Part shown: positions 22,097 through 34,847 of the stretch, piece by piece | Layout of the letters: each line of letters opens with the position of its first letter | Position numbering within the stretch: the first letter of the stretch is position 1 | Source: Sambucus nigra | Lineage: Eukaryota > Streptophyta > Magnoliopsida > Dipsacales > Adoxaceae | Direction of reading: 5' to 3' | Assembly: GCA_949130495.1 (NCBI GenBank) | Contig: OX422211.1 | Span: 445,788,219-445,852,218 of the forward strand | Length of the DNA: 64,000 nt | Position numbers and translations under genes: made by a program | Notes under the pieces: generated by a model | Database searches by the model: none | What the model saw: only the letters and a program-made list of their open reading frames with translations | What the model was told of the DNA's origin: nothing

Positions 22097-23649
22097 AAGG
22101 TTTGCGTATGCAATGGTCTCCAAAGTAGTTATTGTAGAGTCATGGGCAAAGGTCAAAGGAACCAAAAGACCACTCCTCCAAACAAGGACCCCACCACTAT
22201 CGGTTAAGTGAAACCACTCGTATCTCCACCCTAAACCCTAAATCTGAAGCTCTAATGCTCGGGGAAAATTTACAATCCTGATCTATGCATTAACATTTCT
22301 TTGAATCCATTAAATATGAATTTCATTTCCCAAGGTAAGATTCCATGGATAGTTTTATTCAACATAGTCTTTCTTAGGAATTATAAAGGATGCGACTCTG
22401 TTTTTCAAGGGATAAATTATTTAAGTAATTCTTCTTATTGTTATTCTATGTATGTTTATATGCTAAAGGACCAACTTTCTAAGCTCGTCTGCAATCTAAT
22501 TGAGAAAAAAATAAAATATAGGACCAAATTTTCTAGTTGTGTCTATAACCTTCCTAGTTTAATTTTATTAGTATCATTGATCGATGATGATACTGAAATC
22601 ATACAATGAATTCAACCTGGATGTAGTTATTACACAGATGTAATAAACACTAATTGACAAGAAATTTAGTAAAAGAAATGAGAGAAAACATGGGCCTAGT
22701 GCTAGTTTTGATGTGTAAAATTAGGGAGGAGGGTCACATTTGTTATTAGGGTGGGGATGATGTCCTTCTAAGGGTGTATATGCCTCTTGTGAACTGGGTT
22801 ATTACTCTCAATCTATATTTGGATATTTTGTTTGCAGGAAGTCCTTTGTGGCTCTATCTGTTGGAAAATTTTATCCCATGAAGGATGGTGTTTCTTATGA
22901 AAAGAGTAGGGTGTTCATGTATGTTCTTAGGAATGGGTTAAGGGAAGGTATACTTCATCCTTCCCTATAGGCCTCTTTTAATTTCGTCTTTTAGAGAACC
23001 TATATTCGTATTTTGGTTGAATAAATATAACTCTACGGAGTCCAAATGCTTTAGGGCACTTTTATTTTAATATCCTTAATATATATTGAATCATTATGAT
23101 GGAAGACACAATGGTCGTTTAAATAAGGGTTCAGGTGGAGTGTTTAGTATTTGTATAGACCAGCCCCAAAGTAATATCTTAGGTTTCCTACATATCTCCT
23201 ATTTAAAACAACACTCTGTCTATTTTTTGAATTTTTGTGAGGATATTTATATCGAAGAATCAGGTCCATGTAGTTAGGTTCAATGAAAAGATAGGGGCTC
23301 AAAGCTTTTAGCTAACTTCAACAAAAAGGTTGATGGCTAAAGTGGTTGGTTTTTAGGTGGGATAGGAATGCGTTTGGGGTTATGAGGTTCTCCCTTCATG
23401 ATCCGCCCATTTTTTTGCTCGAAATTTGTTTCTTCCCTTGTTTTGGACAAAGCTAGGGAAATAATTTCTTTAATCGGTCAAGTTTTAAAGGTTAGGAGAA
23501 TGTAAATTCATTGACATCAATGAAGTAGTTTCCCTGCTTGTGTTTATTTTGGTAACTAGGTAAGGTCCTCCCTAGTTGAGTGTTAATTTTCCTCCTAGGT
23601 TCTAGGTGGGTTTGAGGTTTTGTTATAGGAATATATCACATTCTTATAT
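22097..23649. other. Unassigned interior sequence
   Basis: A short frame starts at 22141 (MGKGQRNQKTTPPNKD), where a gag would begin, but stops after 21 codons. Longer open stretches at 22301-22609 and 23086-23277 match no family I recognise. The right part may also hold the 3' non-coding end of the minus-strand Ogre-like element. Confidence 0.3.
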
Positions 23650-24321
23650 GTTTTATCCCTGGCCTATTTATTAAAATTCACGGGCAATCCGTTGTTACTA
23701 TCTCTGATTGTGATAAGTAACCTAGAGCCTCCTTTTATCAATTAGAGCTAATTCGTTGTACTGGGCATGTTCTTAGTCAGTCTCTCCTACTTGGTTTTTG
23801 AGCATGGTCCTCAGTGATGGTATCACAAGTTCTATTGGTAGGACTTCTTCCATGTTATAAACTAGTGAATAAGGGGTATCCCTATGAAGTTTCTTTTTAT
23901 AGTGAGGTAACCCCACTGGGCATAGGGGAGTTTATCTGAATAATCATTGTAAGTATCCGTAATCATTATAATGATATTCTTAAAAAAAATAATGTCTTTG
24001 ACTGCTCTGTTGATTTGAGTTTTGTATAATGAAGACTTGTGTCAAGTGAGCCCATTCTCATAGGAGAGATTTCATATTTCCTCATCAAGGTGGGAGCCGT
24101 TATCAAAGACCAACTCGTGAGGTATGCTGGAATGGAAGATGATGTTTCGGCGTATGAAACTTGGACACTTTTTTTGCATTGATGACCACACATGATTTGG
24201 CCTCGACCATTTTGTGAAAGGGTCAATGGTTACTAAGATAAATTCATGATCGGTAGTGGCTTTAGGAGTTACCTTGCCTATGATGTCTATCCCCAGGTAG
24301 AGAAGCGACATGGTGAGGTCA

Positions 24322-24323
<2 letters not shown>
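23650..24323 (-). pseudogene. Ogre-like integrase core, broken
   Basis: Minus strand: LGIDIIGKVTPKATTDHEFI then LVTIDPFTKW (first catalytic Asp in GIDIIG), then IPHELVFDNGSH (second Asp in FDNG). After a frameshift near 24070 the TNGAVEAANK-like segment with the Glu is badly worn. LPYAQWGY and a PYSLVY..E.VLPIEL-like stretch follow towards 23830. The N-terminal zinc-binding part is missing because the LINE poly(A) tail lies directly upstream. Confidence 0.75.

Positions 24324-24363
<40 letters not shown>
24324..24363 (-). other. Poly(A) tail of the inserted LINE
   Basis: Forty uninterrupted T on the plus strand, directly 3' (minus strand) of the RNase H frame. This is the tail expected from target-primed reverse transcription. 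Confidence 0.75.
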
Positions 24364-24364
<1 letters not shown>

Positions 24365-24860
24365 GAAAATTTAGAGTTTATTGATTGGAGAGAAACAGCT
24401 TCTCTCAGAGCTTATACATAGATGATAAGAAACTATCTATTACATGAAGAATCTTTACTCACTATTCTCAAGTAAGGGACATGATGTTTATCTAAATAAA
24501 GAGACCCCTTAATTTCCCTCGGCATTTCATATGCTGTGTTGAACATTTTGGATTCTTGAGCTTCCATTCCGAGCTTTGATAGCAAATCAGCAGTGAAGTT
24601 TGATTCCCTATAACAATGAGAAACTTTAATGTTTAGGCCTTTGATGAGATCTTGAATTTGTAGAACTTCTTCTTTTATTTTCCAAGGAATTTTGAGTTGG
24701 TCATTTATGCAACTGACAATTAGAGCAGAATCTGATTCAACTATAATATTGTTCCATCCTTTTTGTATGCAATGAGCTAAGCTGTGTTTAATAGCCATTG
24801 CCTCCGCCAAGTTATTAGTCCCATCACAAATGCCCTTATAAAATGCCCAGATTATATCGC
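24324..24860 (-). mobile_element. 5'-truncated plant L1-type LINE, RNase H end and poly(A)
   Basis: A single open frame (minus, to 24433) encodes a plant LINE-type RNase H of the RVT_3 kind: WAFYKGICDGTNNLAEAMAI, then IIVESDSALIVSCI and HCYRESNFTADLLSKLG. The catalytic pattern E (AEAMA), D (ESDS) and the late D (NFTADLL) is kept; the first Asp would lie upstream of the readable part. The frame shows no stops over about 140 codons, so it is much younger than the Ogre-like sequence on its left. A retrocopy of a single-domain RNase H gene is an alternative. No TSD was found. Confidence 0.65.
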
Positions 24861-26985
24861 CAAGTTATTCATCTAATATGTCTCTCTCAGTGTCAAATGT
24901 TGTCGAGAGGTGTATCAATTGAATGTGAGGAATATTATAATGTAGTTTATACAATCTTTCTGAATTTGTCTACTTGCAGGCATGCTGGAGTATTTTTCTA
25001 GAAAGGGTGTGCCCGCTCATGTGTGGGCCATACTCGCAACTGTGAATTTTTTTTCTTTATTTCAATTATTTCTTAAAATTGTTCACTAAGTTTTTAACAC
25101 AAATTTAAAGATTACGTAAACTCCGAAATAAAATCATTTGGTAAACTCCTTTTAGAAATCAGAACACAAGATGTGTAAAAGTTATTAAAGTCAGATTCAA
25201 GACTTGGTAGCTTGATTACCTAGGTTTTAAATGAAAATCCTATATAAATTCTTTTTATGAAACCAATTGTGCTAGCATTAAGAACTGGAAACAGTAAAGT
25301 TTGACACGGTTATTTATAACGTGGTAAAACCTCAAATCTGAGGAAACATCCACGGTGACCTCTACGCCACAACCAAAAATCCACTAAAAATAATTTCAAG
25401 AGTTACAAGAACATGAATCAAACACATAAGATCCTAAAGCGAAAAGATAGAAAATATACCTACTGAGCTTAAACTCCTCCACTATATTCTGATTCTGATG
25501 CTTTTAATCCTCCTGTTCATTCCTTGATTTAACTCCTTGCTCCTTGTTCTAGTGGCTCAGTCAAACATAATCTCTCAAAGAACTACACACTTTTTATGCG
25601 TTCATGTGAGAGTGTAATATCTGTGAAGTGCCTAATATGCAGAATGTAACTCACTTCACTCTTAAGAATATACAAACAATCCTTTGAATTACAAAAATTC
25701 TATATGACATGCAAGGTTTCAATTCTCAAGAAAATCATACTTCCTTTTCAAAATAATATTTCATATTTGAAGTTAACTCTTTTAAAACATATATCTAAGT
25801 ATTGACAAATTTATTTATGTACAAAACAAATTTTACAAATTGTAAAACTTTGTTTAAAAATGAATCCTTTGGATCTAAAATATAAACTGATTTTTCTAAG
25901 TCTTTTTTTCAAGAAAAGGAAATCAGAGAGGATTGATCTACAAACATATACAATAAAACTCAAGATCCAAATACGAGAAAGTATAAAAACATGAGATCTA
26001 TGTGAATATGTATCTCAATAGTATTTCTCACAAATTTTAGTAATAAATATGAAAAAAAAATGAGATTCGTGTTTCTAGGATAGATAACGTTTGAAGAGGA
26101 TTCTTCAAATCACCAAACTGACAAACTCTCACTAAGACATAAAACTATAACTCTAAAAAAGGGTTTTTAGAGATGTGTTTTTACTACGAAGGTGAATAGG
26201 TTTGATTTAGGATAAAACCCTAGTATCTTTATCTCTCTCTCTCTCCCTCTCTCTCTTTTCTCTCTCTTCTCTCTCTTTTATTCTCTCAGCAGATCAAAGA
26301 ACTAACAAAAATTTCAGATGCCTCAACTAAGTTCTCTATTTATACTAAGAGTGGAAGGTTCTAGACTATTGAAGTAAATCAATGGTAAAGATTAAAACAG
26401 CGATTCGAATTTAAATCTAATTAATGAAATTGCACAGCACAACCGTTCTCTGTCATTAGCTCTCAGTGGGTGCATTGGGAATGACTCCAAATACATGAAA
26501 AATGTTTATTAGCAGTGATCTAACGGTTGGAAACAATTAACATAAATGTGAGACAGAGGAAACACAAATCCAGCCACACATATGCACACACGTGTCTCTT
26601 AAATACAAGATATAAAACGCATGTTTTTGGACTTTAAAAAATCCCATTTTGTACCACATAAGTTTCTACCGATTTTGTTTTCTACCCATATAGTTTTTAG
26701 GAACTTTATTAATCCAACTTTTAACCCCCAAAATATTTTAAATCCAATTTATTAAATTTTATAAATTATTTAAAATGTCCAAAAAATGTTTAAAAATATT
26801 TTAACATACACACCAATGCAATGCATGAATTGTCCTATGTGTGTTGTTTAACTTACCTCTTTATCCTGATTAATTGAATTTGTTGTAGCTTGATGCGGTG
26901 TGATGACTTCAATTGGACCACGGAGAAAAGCTCAAAATCTTATAAAATTTCATTAAAATATCCAAACTAATTGGAACTCCTATAT
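24860..26985 (-). mobile_element. Probable copia-type LTR fragment, minus strand
   Basis: Minus strand: a TATA box (TATAAATAG, about 26335-26343), then a long GA tract (26228-26283), then GTGGATGTTTCCTC with GGTTTTACCACGTTAT (about 25316-25358), the LTR R/U5 pattern. A possible start is TGTGTATGTTAAAATATT near 26815. No PBS, PPT or coding part was found, so it may be a solo LTR or part of whatever split the Ogre-like pol. Confidence 0.45.
26228..26283. repeat. (CT)n-rich microsatellite
   Basis: CT dinucleotides with short interruptions. It is GA-rich on the minus strand just after the predicted TATA box. Confidence 0.8.
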
Positions 26986-27700
26986 GGTAGAGACTCAAGT
27001 AAGTCAACCATATATTATGTTCTCAATTTTGTCTCTCGTTATGCACCTTTAGTTCACATAGTCAAACCCTATTTTGTATAGTTGGATTCCACAAATGATG
27101 AATTGGTATGCTAATCATCTCGATGTGATCCGATCAGTTGGAGTTGCATTATATGGGTAACGATTTTTGTCTAATAGGTTCCCTATGTCGAAATACTAGC
27201 CAACTGATTTTACTATCACCTTCTCAACCTCTTTAATCTCAAAACAGTATGAAGGTACGCTTCAAATTACTAAGATGAAGGTGATGTTTGTAGTTATATC
27301 TGATATGGCTATTATTAAGGCTAGGGTATCAAGTGCATCCGTACAGTTATGTTTTGCCCTAGGGAGGAAGTCAATTTCAAGGTGCTCAAATTTTGAGGCT
27401 ACTTCTTTTAATTAGGAGTGGCATGGTTAAAGGTTATCATCCATGATCTCCCATTTTCCTAGTATTTTACTGATGACTAGGCTTAAGTCTCCATAAGCAT
27501 TTAATTCTGTGATACCCATTTCCAGAGTGATTTTAAGACCCATAATGCAAGCCTCGTATATAGCCATGTTGTTGGTACATTCGTAGGTGAGTTTGATAGT
27601 TGTGGAGAGATAACAGTAAATGGTAATATAAGGAGCATCCTGATGCTGAAGCCTTTCTAGATGGTAGCCCCAATAAAGTAAAGATCTTACAATTATTAGT
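26985..27700 (-). pseudogene. Second (archaeal-type) RNase H and linker of the Ogre-like pol
   Basis: Minus strand: WGYHLERL, then CTNNMAIYEACIMGLKI (TNNMAEYEA box, with the catalytic Glu changed to Ile), LNAYGDLSLVISKILG (Asp kept) and FEHLEIDFLPRAKHN. The linker SVPSYCFEI..WYFDIGN leads towards the integrase zinc finger, where the sequence is cut near 26985. The second RNase H is diagnostic for the Tat lineage. Several frame changes make it inactive. Confidence 0.7.
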
Positions 27701-28200
27701 CATTACTTTCGAAGAAGTCTTTGTTTCCAAACTCTATGGTGTCTTCCTCTTTATCTGTCAGTGGTTGTCCGTCCAGGAAGTCTGAGTTGGATCTTCCTTT
27801 TATGGATTTTTTCATGGCGTAGACGATGTCAAATTCAGCCAGTAGAAGCATCCATTTGTCCATTAAACTAGAGAGGTTTAGCTTGTTGAATAGGTACTTT
27901 AGGGGCTCAATCCGAAAGATGAGTTGTATATGATGGGTGATCCATACTAGTGACATATAGGCCTTTTTTAAGGCGGTGTTAATGATTTCGTAGGATATTA
28001 GCTTTCGATTTACATAGTACATGGCACACACTTGTTAAAAAATCTCCACATACTATGATAATATTTCCCTGACGGCAGTTTCAGTGGTAGTCTTGAAGAG
28101 GATTAAGGGTTATCCTGGTTGAGTAGGTACCATTATAGTGGGGTGGGTGAGGTACTCTTGTATTTTACCGAATGCATTCAGTATTTAAGATTTCCATTCC
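27696..28200 (-). pseudogene. Ty3-type RNase H of the Ogre-like pol
   Basis: The open part (28031 to 27696) reads AMYYVNRKLISYEIINTALK, then LKYLFNKLNLSSLMDKW, then LLAEFDIVYAMKKSIKGRSN, matching the Tat/Ogre RNase H end. The first part lies upstream in another frame (LILFKTTTETAV). It would degrade the RNA strand of the RNA-DNA hybrid in an active element. Confidence 0.75.
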
Positions 28201-28720
28201 TTATAAGAGTCTTTCTTTGACAGTTGAAATATGGGTCCTAGGTGGTCGTGAGTTGGTTGATGAATAGGATTATGAATTGGAGTTGTATTAAGACTCATCT
28301 AACTTCTTTCTTCATTCTGGGGGGAGGGTATTTCTCGTATAGCCTTGACTTTGTAAGAACCAACATCGATTCCTTTCTTACTAATAATAAACTCGAGGAC
28401 GTTCGCCTTTAGTAAACTTGAAGATGCATTGTTTGGATTCAGACCCATTTTGAAAATGTGAAGTCTTTGGATGAATTTCTAGAGTACTAGGATGTGTCAT
28501 TCATGATCCTTTGACTTAATGACCATGTAATCCACACAAACCTCCACCTCTTTATGTATGAGATCGTGAAGGATTATTTTCATTGCTCTCTGATAATTTT
28601 CCCTTACATTTTTTAGACTGGACACATATCCATGTAACAATATGTCCCCAATGGGGTGATGAACCCAGTCTTCTCTTGATGGTTTGGATTTATTTTTATT
28701 TAATTTTACCCTCCTAACCC
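28200..28720 (-). pseudogene. Reverse transcriptase of the Ogre-like pol, broken
   Basis: Minus strand: NYQRAMKIILHDLIHKEVEV, then CVDYMVIKSKDHE. The catalytic YVDD box is CVDY here, so the second Asp is lost as well as the frame. Downstream, FIISKKGIDVGSYKVKAI and IPSPQNE are the usual connection to RNase H. Confidence 0.7.
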
Positions 28721-30239
28721 ATCCATGAAGAATTTAATAGCATTGTTGGTCGTATTGTCTACTAATAGGTCCATGTGAGGTAGGGGAAACTCATCTTTAG
28801 GTAATTCCTATTGAGATCTCTGTAGTTTCTTCACATTTGTACTTTTTCATTAGCCTTGGGTACGAGTACAAGGTTGGCAAATCATGTAAGGTATTATACT
28901 ACTCATATGAACCCGACATTGAGTCATTTCTCCACTTTTTTCTTAGCTTTTAATAACCGTTCAAGTATTATCTTATGGATTCCTTGCTTGATTGTTCTTC
29001 CATCTGGGAGAGTTGGTACTTCATTCATAACGATCGCTAGATCGATCCAATATATGTGGGAATAGGACCATGCCAGCAAATTGACAGACTTTGAGGAAAG
29101 GTCTATTAATTCATCTTATTCCCTTTTGCTGAGGGAAGACCCAATTTGCAGATGTTTAGGTTCAAAGGTTCCCGTATCTATAATTATTATGTCATCCTCA
29201 TTGGTAAACATACAGTTACTTTGTCTGTGGTTAAGAATTTTTATGTGTTTTAAGTATTTTAGATATACAGAGTCGTCATTATTAGGTGTGATATATGGCA
29301 TGGCATTGAGTTCGTAACCATCACATGCAGTATACGAAGGAAAGTATTGAAAATAAAAATTTATTATGCCATCAGAAGGAGGAAGTACCTAATTGGCAAG
29401 GGCAGTGAAGTTTGATTTACATAGGAAACATCAAGAAAGGGGATAAGGGGGACCCATTTTTAACACGACATACTCAAAAGACTTTCATATAATGAATGTC
29501 GGCATGCATCTAATAAAAGTTTGTTTATTCAGAATACATTTTCTGGTAATGTTGGTGATGATTAGGATCAGGTTCTGTCAGAGGATCTTAGGAGTAGCCC
29601 TTGGTGGCTTGGGGCCTTGCAACTGACTGTGGTCTTGGTCAGGCAGAGTTTATTGGGATCAGATTTTTTTCCTTGGGTGGATTATTAATATCTTGGGTCA
29701 CTACTAACATATGACCAGTGTAAGGGATGTCTTATGAGAGGGCATGCAGTAGGATCTTATGGTTTTCTTCCTTCCATTGATAATCCCAACACTATTAGGA
29801 GATCATGTCTCAAATCTTGGCCTAAGGTGAAGTTTATGGTAGAGGACCCATGGTCTTTGATATATTGAGGTAGAGGTTAAGTTCAGGGATGTTGATTAGT
29901 CTCCCTACGGGGTTAGGGAGGTGTACCGAGTGTCTAATCATTCCATGGGGGATAGGTAAGCTAATCATAACATGTCAACCAAGATGTTTTCCTCAGGTAA
30001 AAAGGAATGTATCTCCCTTGGACTCTAGTTCTTTAGCTTTCCTGACTTCTTCTGTAACCCATGTGATATTGAGCTCATTGTGGCTAATTTAATGGATTTC
30101 CTTGTAGTTTACATGTAATCCTTCCTCCTAGAATATTTTCATCACCAACTGTCAATATCTCTTCTTCTCACCCCATTAAGGTTCTGGGAGGTCATGATAT
30201 GCAAAATCATCTCCCCATAAACGAAAGTGACCATTCTGG
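28720..30239 (-). other. Degraded stretch between protease and RT
   Basis: It should contain the N-terminal half of RT and the protease-RT spacer. No motif could be read with confidence; frames are short on both strands. Confidence 0.35.
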
Positions 30240-30811
30240 GAGTGGATTCTCTGCTCGAGGAATAACCTAGATCGACTTTGCCATTTTGTTTAATGGTCAT
30301 TATGGCTTTTAGGTTTCCTTGTTAGTTTCTTCCTAGTCTTAATCCTAGCATATACCCCATCTTTTGGATGATTTGGGTGGGTATGTCATGAATAATTGGT
30401 TTTTCCTTGATTATTTGAATTAGTGGAATGACCCTAAAACCCACTGAGGTAAATGTCACTTCAATCATAATGAGTAGACCAAAGGGGACTTGTACCAGAG
30501 ACTATGGACCATCAATCAAATCATTTTATGTTGATGACAGTGATGTCAAAATAGAACATTTCTTTCATATGTAATGATGAGGGTAGTTCTCCCATGGGGT
30601 GTATCCAGGCTCTTCCCACCAAAACGTTGAAACTAGTTAGGACGTCGAGTACTACGAATTCGACGTCGCATTTAATGGAACCAATGATAAGGATGAGAGT
30701 GATGTCCCCTAGGACTTTTTGGTGAGTGTTGTCATAGACCTTAATGGAAATACTGGATGGTGCAAATTCTGTGATGGCATACCCCAAACTAGTGGTTGTG
30801 TGGAGGGGCAT
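30240..30811 (-). pseudogene. Aspartic protease and G-patch-like segment of the Ogre-like element
   Basis: The open part 30811-30521 reads LGYAITEFAPSSISIKVYDN, then DVEFVVLDVLTSFNVLVGRA followed by WIHPMG, a recognisable Ogre/Tat protease C-terminal half. The D-(S/T)-G active site would lie just upstream and is not readable. Further downstream, minus strand near 30330-30400, IIQKMGYMLGLRLGRN matches the glycine-rich G-patch-like motif that follows protease in these elements. Confidence 0.65.
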
Positions 30812-33800
30812 CTATTGATGGTGGAATATTTCTCTATCAACACCGCTATCATGATTTTCCTACAGACTTTGATGATTATGTGCAATGTGAACCGATAGTT
30901 GTGACCTTGTATGGGGAGGTCTTTGTAGAAGATGATATATTTTTGCATGGTGATGGACCCGATGGTGGAGAATATTTTCCTGGTGAAAAATCTTAGGGTA
31001 CTGAGGCCTGACACAATTTATGACAACAAAACGATATTCTATATATATGGCTAGTATTTCCCAAATGTTGATATTTATCAAGGCTCTACTAAGTTTCTCT
31101 TAAACCTTAGTGGTCTCCTATGGGATATTAGTGATGGTTTCTTCAACCGGCGTTTTTTCCTTGTCCATAGGATTTTGGGTAGCAGAGTATCATCCTGACC
31201 TAGTGAGGAAGTCAGCCTCTTCATTTGGGTAGAGTAAAGGATTTGACTGTTTAGTAGGAGGTCAATTAAAATGTTTGGGTTAGATGCAAGCAAAGTTTAA
31301 TTCGAGACCATTAATTTAGTCCAATCGAGAGTTAGGGGTCATCTTTAGTTAAGGGAAGTTTTGACCTGAGATCGAGGGAGATCCATGGTTATTATATCCT
31401 CTATCCAATGTGTAGTCATATTTAGCTTATAAGAGGAAGTGTTGATGTCTGCTATTATTATAATCATGTTCTTATTCTCATGTTTATCTGTATCTGGGGG
31501 GATTAGGAAGATGTATAAAACCTTAACTTAGCGTCCACATTTCATTATTAAGGCAGGCTCTTTGCAAACTTCATCGTCGAAGGAGATTTTGAATTATATA
31601 TGATTTATATCATGTATTATATCGATGTCCTCACAATAGATGTCCCTTATAATAGTGTTAGTACTCTACATTCTCAGGACCCCAGGGTGAGTGTTCCTTA
31701 ACTAACCTAACGATAGCTAAGGTGGACACTACATATCGAAAGTTGTCAAATTTTGTATGTGCATTATCGTATGGAGCAGGTACCACCATCTCTTCTTCGA
31801 ATTTTTACAAACATCTTTGAATAGGGGGACCCTCAAGGGTTGGATGACCTCTATGGGTAATTTCTCATTATAGGTATATGATGTTGATATTATGAGTTGT
31901 ATCTAAATATGTGCTCCCATATATTCGTCCTATAATATTATGGTGATGGATCCAAGGTTAGATTATGAGGTCGAACAAATTGAATGTCAACTATAAATTA
32001 GGAGGACTAATTTGCTATATGGATCGATTGGGTCTTCCATGGTCTCTTTTTTATAGGAATAAAGGACCTCGAGGGCAAGGGTCCAAGTTAATGGATCCAT
32101 ATATATATTGCGATTCTCCCGATAAGTCATCCCATCATGCTAGTTGGATACTCTCATAGATATTAACACTAGGATGCCTAAGAAGAGGATGCCTAAGTTC
32201 TCCCTTTCTATTAAAAATTATAAAGATGTCCCTTCATAGGAAAGCCCTAGCTTCAAATTATCTATTGTATACCCTCGTCTCATCATTTTGCTTACCTAGT
32301 GTTTATATTGTTCAAGACAGTCATATTCTTTTAGACAAGCATTGCACCCTGACTTAAAATTGTGATCTCGAATGTTGTTTTTTTCAAAAAAGGAGGGTCT
32401 TTGCTCGCAGAGTTCCAATCCTTTATTCAAAGAATGGTCCCACTATGCCATCATTTCCTAAATTTTGGGATTAAGGATAAACTTAACTCCAGGATCAGGG
32501 TGTGAGTCCCCTTCGGTGATGAAGAGTTAGTTGAAGAAATTTATGATGCCATCTCCATGGTGGTGGGTGTAGTAAATACCTTTTGGTTATGTGATTACTA
32601 ATTCAATAAGATGCATTTGACTATTGGAGGCAGAGTACACATCACTGAGAAGAGGTCTCAAGTTTTGCCAAATTATTCATGAGGTGTTGATATTATTGTC
32701 TGAATTGGTCTTGATCATGTGAATGATAGATCGAGGGGATCTCGTGATTTTTCTTCTCGATTGGGGCCTGAGGAGGATCCCATGGAATTTATCATATGCC
32801 TTATAAAATAACATCTTTGTGGTTATAAATCAGTGACATTCCCGAGTTGATTCCACATGTCTCGTGCTAGACGAGGGTGTGGGATGTAAGTTATTGTGTT
32901 TGAATTAACTCTTTGTTTATTCAATCATGCATTTTCTATGAGAGCAACGTGATTCCTAAGCATTTCCTCTTCTTCATACAATCGATTGTGAAAGAATCTG
33001 TATCTACATGTGATGTTACAATCGACTCACATTCTCTTGGCCAATTAAAACATTTGTACTGGGGGATATGGGTATAGGAATGGATGGACCACAAACCATT
33101 TTGGATGATATTGGGGAGATTTTTCATCCCCCTATGTTTATGAGGCATTATTCACAGAATTTTTTGGGAGGGAAGGAGAGTAGTCACTACCTTTTTCATC
33201 AGAATCTGTGAGGGCATATAGGTACACCTCGGAGGCTGATCCATTCCACCTTGCAGGTTAAATTGGAAAGGGGCGGTGATATAATTTATTTTTTAAAGGA
33301 AAACATTGTACATTTCTTCCCATTGGATTGAGCAATCAACTTCCTTTTCCTTAGGATTTGTTAGTGGTAAATCTTTAGAGAGCATGAATTCTGTGAGGAG
33401 AAGAATGTCTATATTTCAGTGATAGGATTAGAGTAAGTGTATGGCCTTGATAAAGAAGGTCATATGGTAGATGGTGGCTTTATAATTGATGATGATCTAT
33501 ATGGCTGGTGAGGTTTTACCTAAGTGGGGTGCTATTTGGATGGGCGATTTCGTCCTCATCCTCGGTTTGTGATGGATAAGGAAGATTATAGTGGAGGGGC
33601 CGATGTTTGGGAGAGAGTAGTCTGATATGGAATTGGAACGGGGATCAAGGTGATATTTGAGTGGATTACTCGTAACATTATGCTTTGGTTGGATGAGTGT
33701 CCCTAGATCTATCACGTCTTGAATTTTTTATATCATAGTCCTTGACAAATTTTATAGTGTAGCTGGCTCCTTGATGGAATTCATAGTCTAAGGTAGGATA

Positions 33801-34845
33801 CTAGTATTCGTCTAGGTTAGTAGGCGGTGGCTTGGGGTTAAGTGGATTAAGGCGTCTATCCAACCTTTGGGATGAAATTACCCTACTTGAGATAAAAAAA
33901 ACCCTACTAGGGTTGAGTGTCTTAAGGCGTCCATTCGTAAGATGTCTTTTCTGGTTTGAGACTTGTTTAAAGGAGGTACCGCTTGATAAGACTACGGGGT
34001 GGGCCCAACTGATAAGGGTTAGTTATGGGCACCAGGTCCTAGGAAATTTTTAGTCATTAGTACAACATGGTTGGTGGTCTTTTATCATAATATTTATGTT
34101 AGAAGTGGAGGACTCGGGTGAGACCTTCTAGGCAGTTAACTGATTGGCGGGTTGACGAGTCTCTTCAGAGGATTTAGTTGCCTTAGCTAAAAAACTTTCC
34201 TCGATTTTTCATCCTATATGGTTGAGGGCATTAAAGTTAGGGATCTAGTGATTTTGTCTTTATTCTTTATTCTTTGCAAAAGTTCTTGATCACAGTCTTA
34301 ATATAATCATTCTCTAAGGGGCAGTCGACCATATGGGTTATTTTTCCCTCCAATGGGTGACGAATGTTCCAGCCATTTCAACGTCATCCTTTTTCAATAT
34401 TTCTAGGTCCTCGAGAATGACACCTAGTTCTTCATTTTACTTATACTACATTAAGAAGGCATTGCAAATACTGTCCCATATTTTTTCTTTCCCTTCGCTC
34501 TTTTGACCCATGAACCAGAAAATGGTTCCTCCATCCAAAGTGGAGGAGCACATACCTTCTAGAACCCCTAGGTCAAGGTATCTAACTTTCATTAGGAGGT
34601 GGTAGTTGGATAGGTGTATAGAGTGGGATCTCAATAATTTATACATTTGTAGTCGGGCATCAAGATAAAGATATAGCTTCTTGATGTTGCTTAGCTCATA
34701 AGAGGTTTACATCTTGATAAAGGCTTCCTGGAGGAAACACAACTCTATATGGACCTAGCTTATCTCCTACTCGAAGGATGAGGAGGAAGAGGAGCAAGCT
34801 CATCATCTGGCAGGAAAACTGTTGACTCTTCTTGGGGATGTAACA
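30812..34845 (-). other. Gag-side remains of the Ogre-like element, not resolved
   Basis: About 4 kb with only short, stop-bounded frames. One at 33715-33497 (IQPKHNVTSNPLKYHLDPRS) has the look of element-derived coding sequence but its domain was not recognised. By position this should be gag and the gag-protease spacer. Confidence 0.35.
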
Positions 34846-34847
34846 AC

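Larger units (their letters stand above)
23650..34845 (-). mobile_element. Decayed Ogre/Tat-type Ty3/gypsy element, with insertions
   Basis: Read from right to left the domains appear in Tat/Ogre order: gag-like remains, protease, G-patch-like segment, RT, RNase H, second (archaeal-type) RNase H, integrase. The double RNase H and the protease wording LVGRAWIHPMGELPSSLH indicate the Ogre branch. Every domain carries stops and frameshifts. A block at 24324-about 26985 (LINE end plus a copia-type LTR) splits integrase from RNase H. LTRs of this element were not located. Confidence 0.7.

Noticed and set aside
22301..22609. 102-codon frame after the short LTR, considered as gag
   Set aside because: Composition and motifs do not resemble gag, and it does not connect to the ATG near the PBS.
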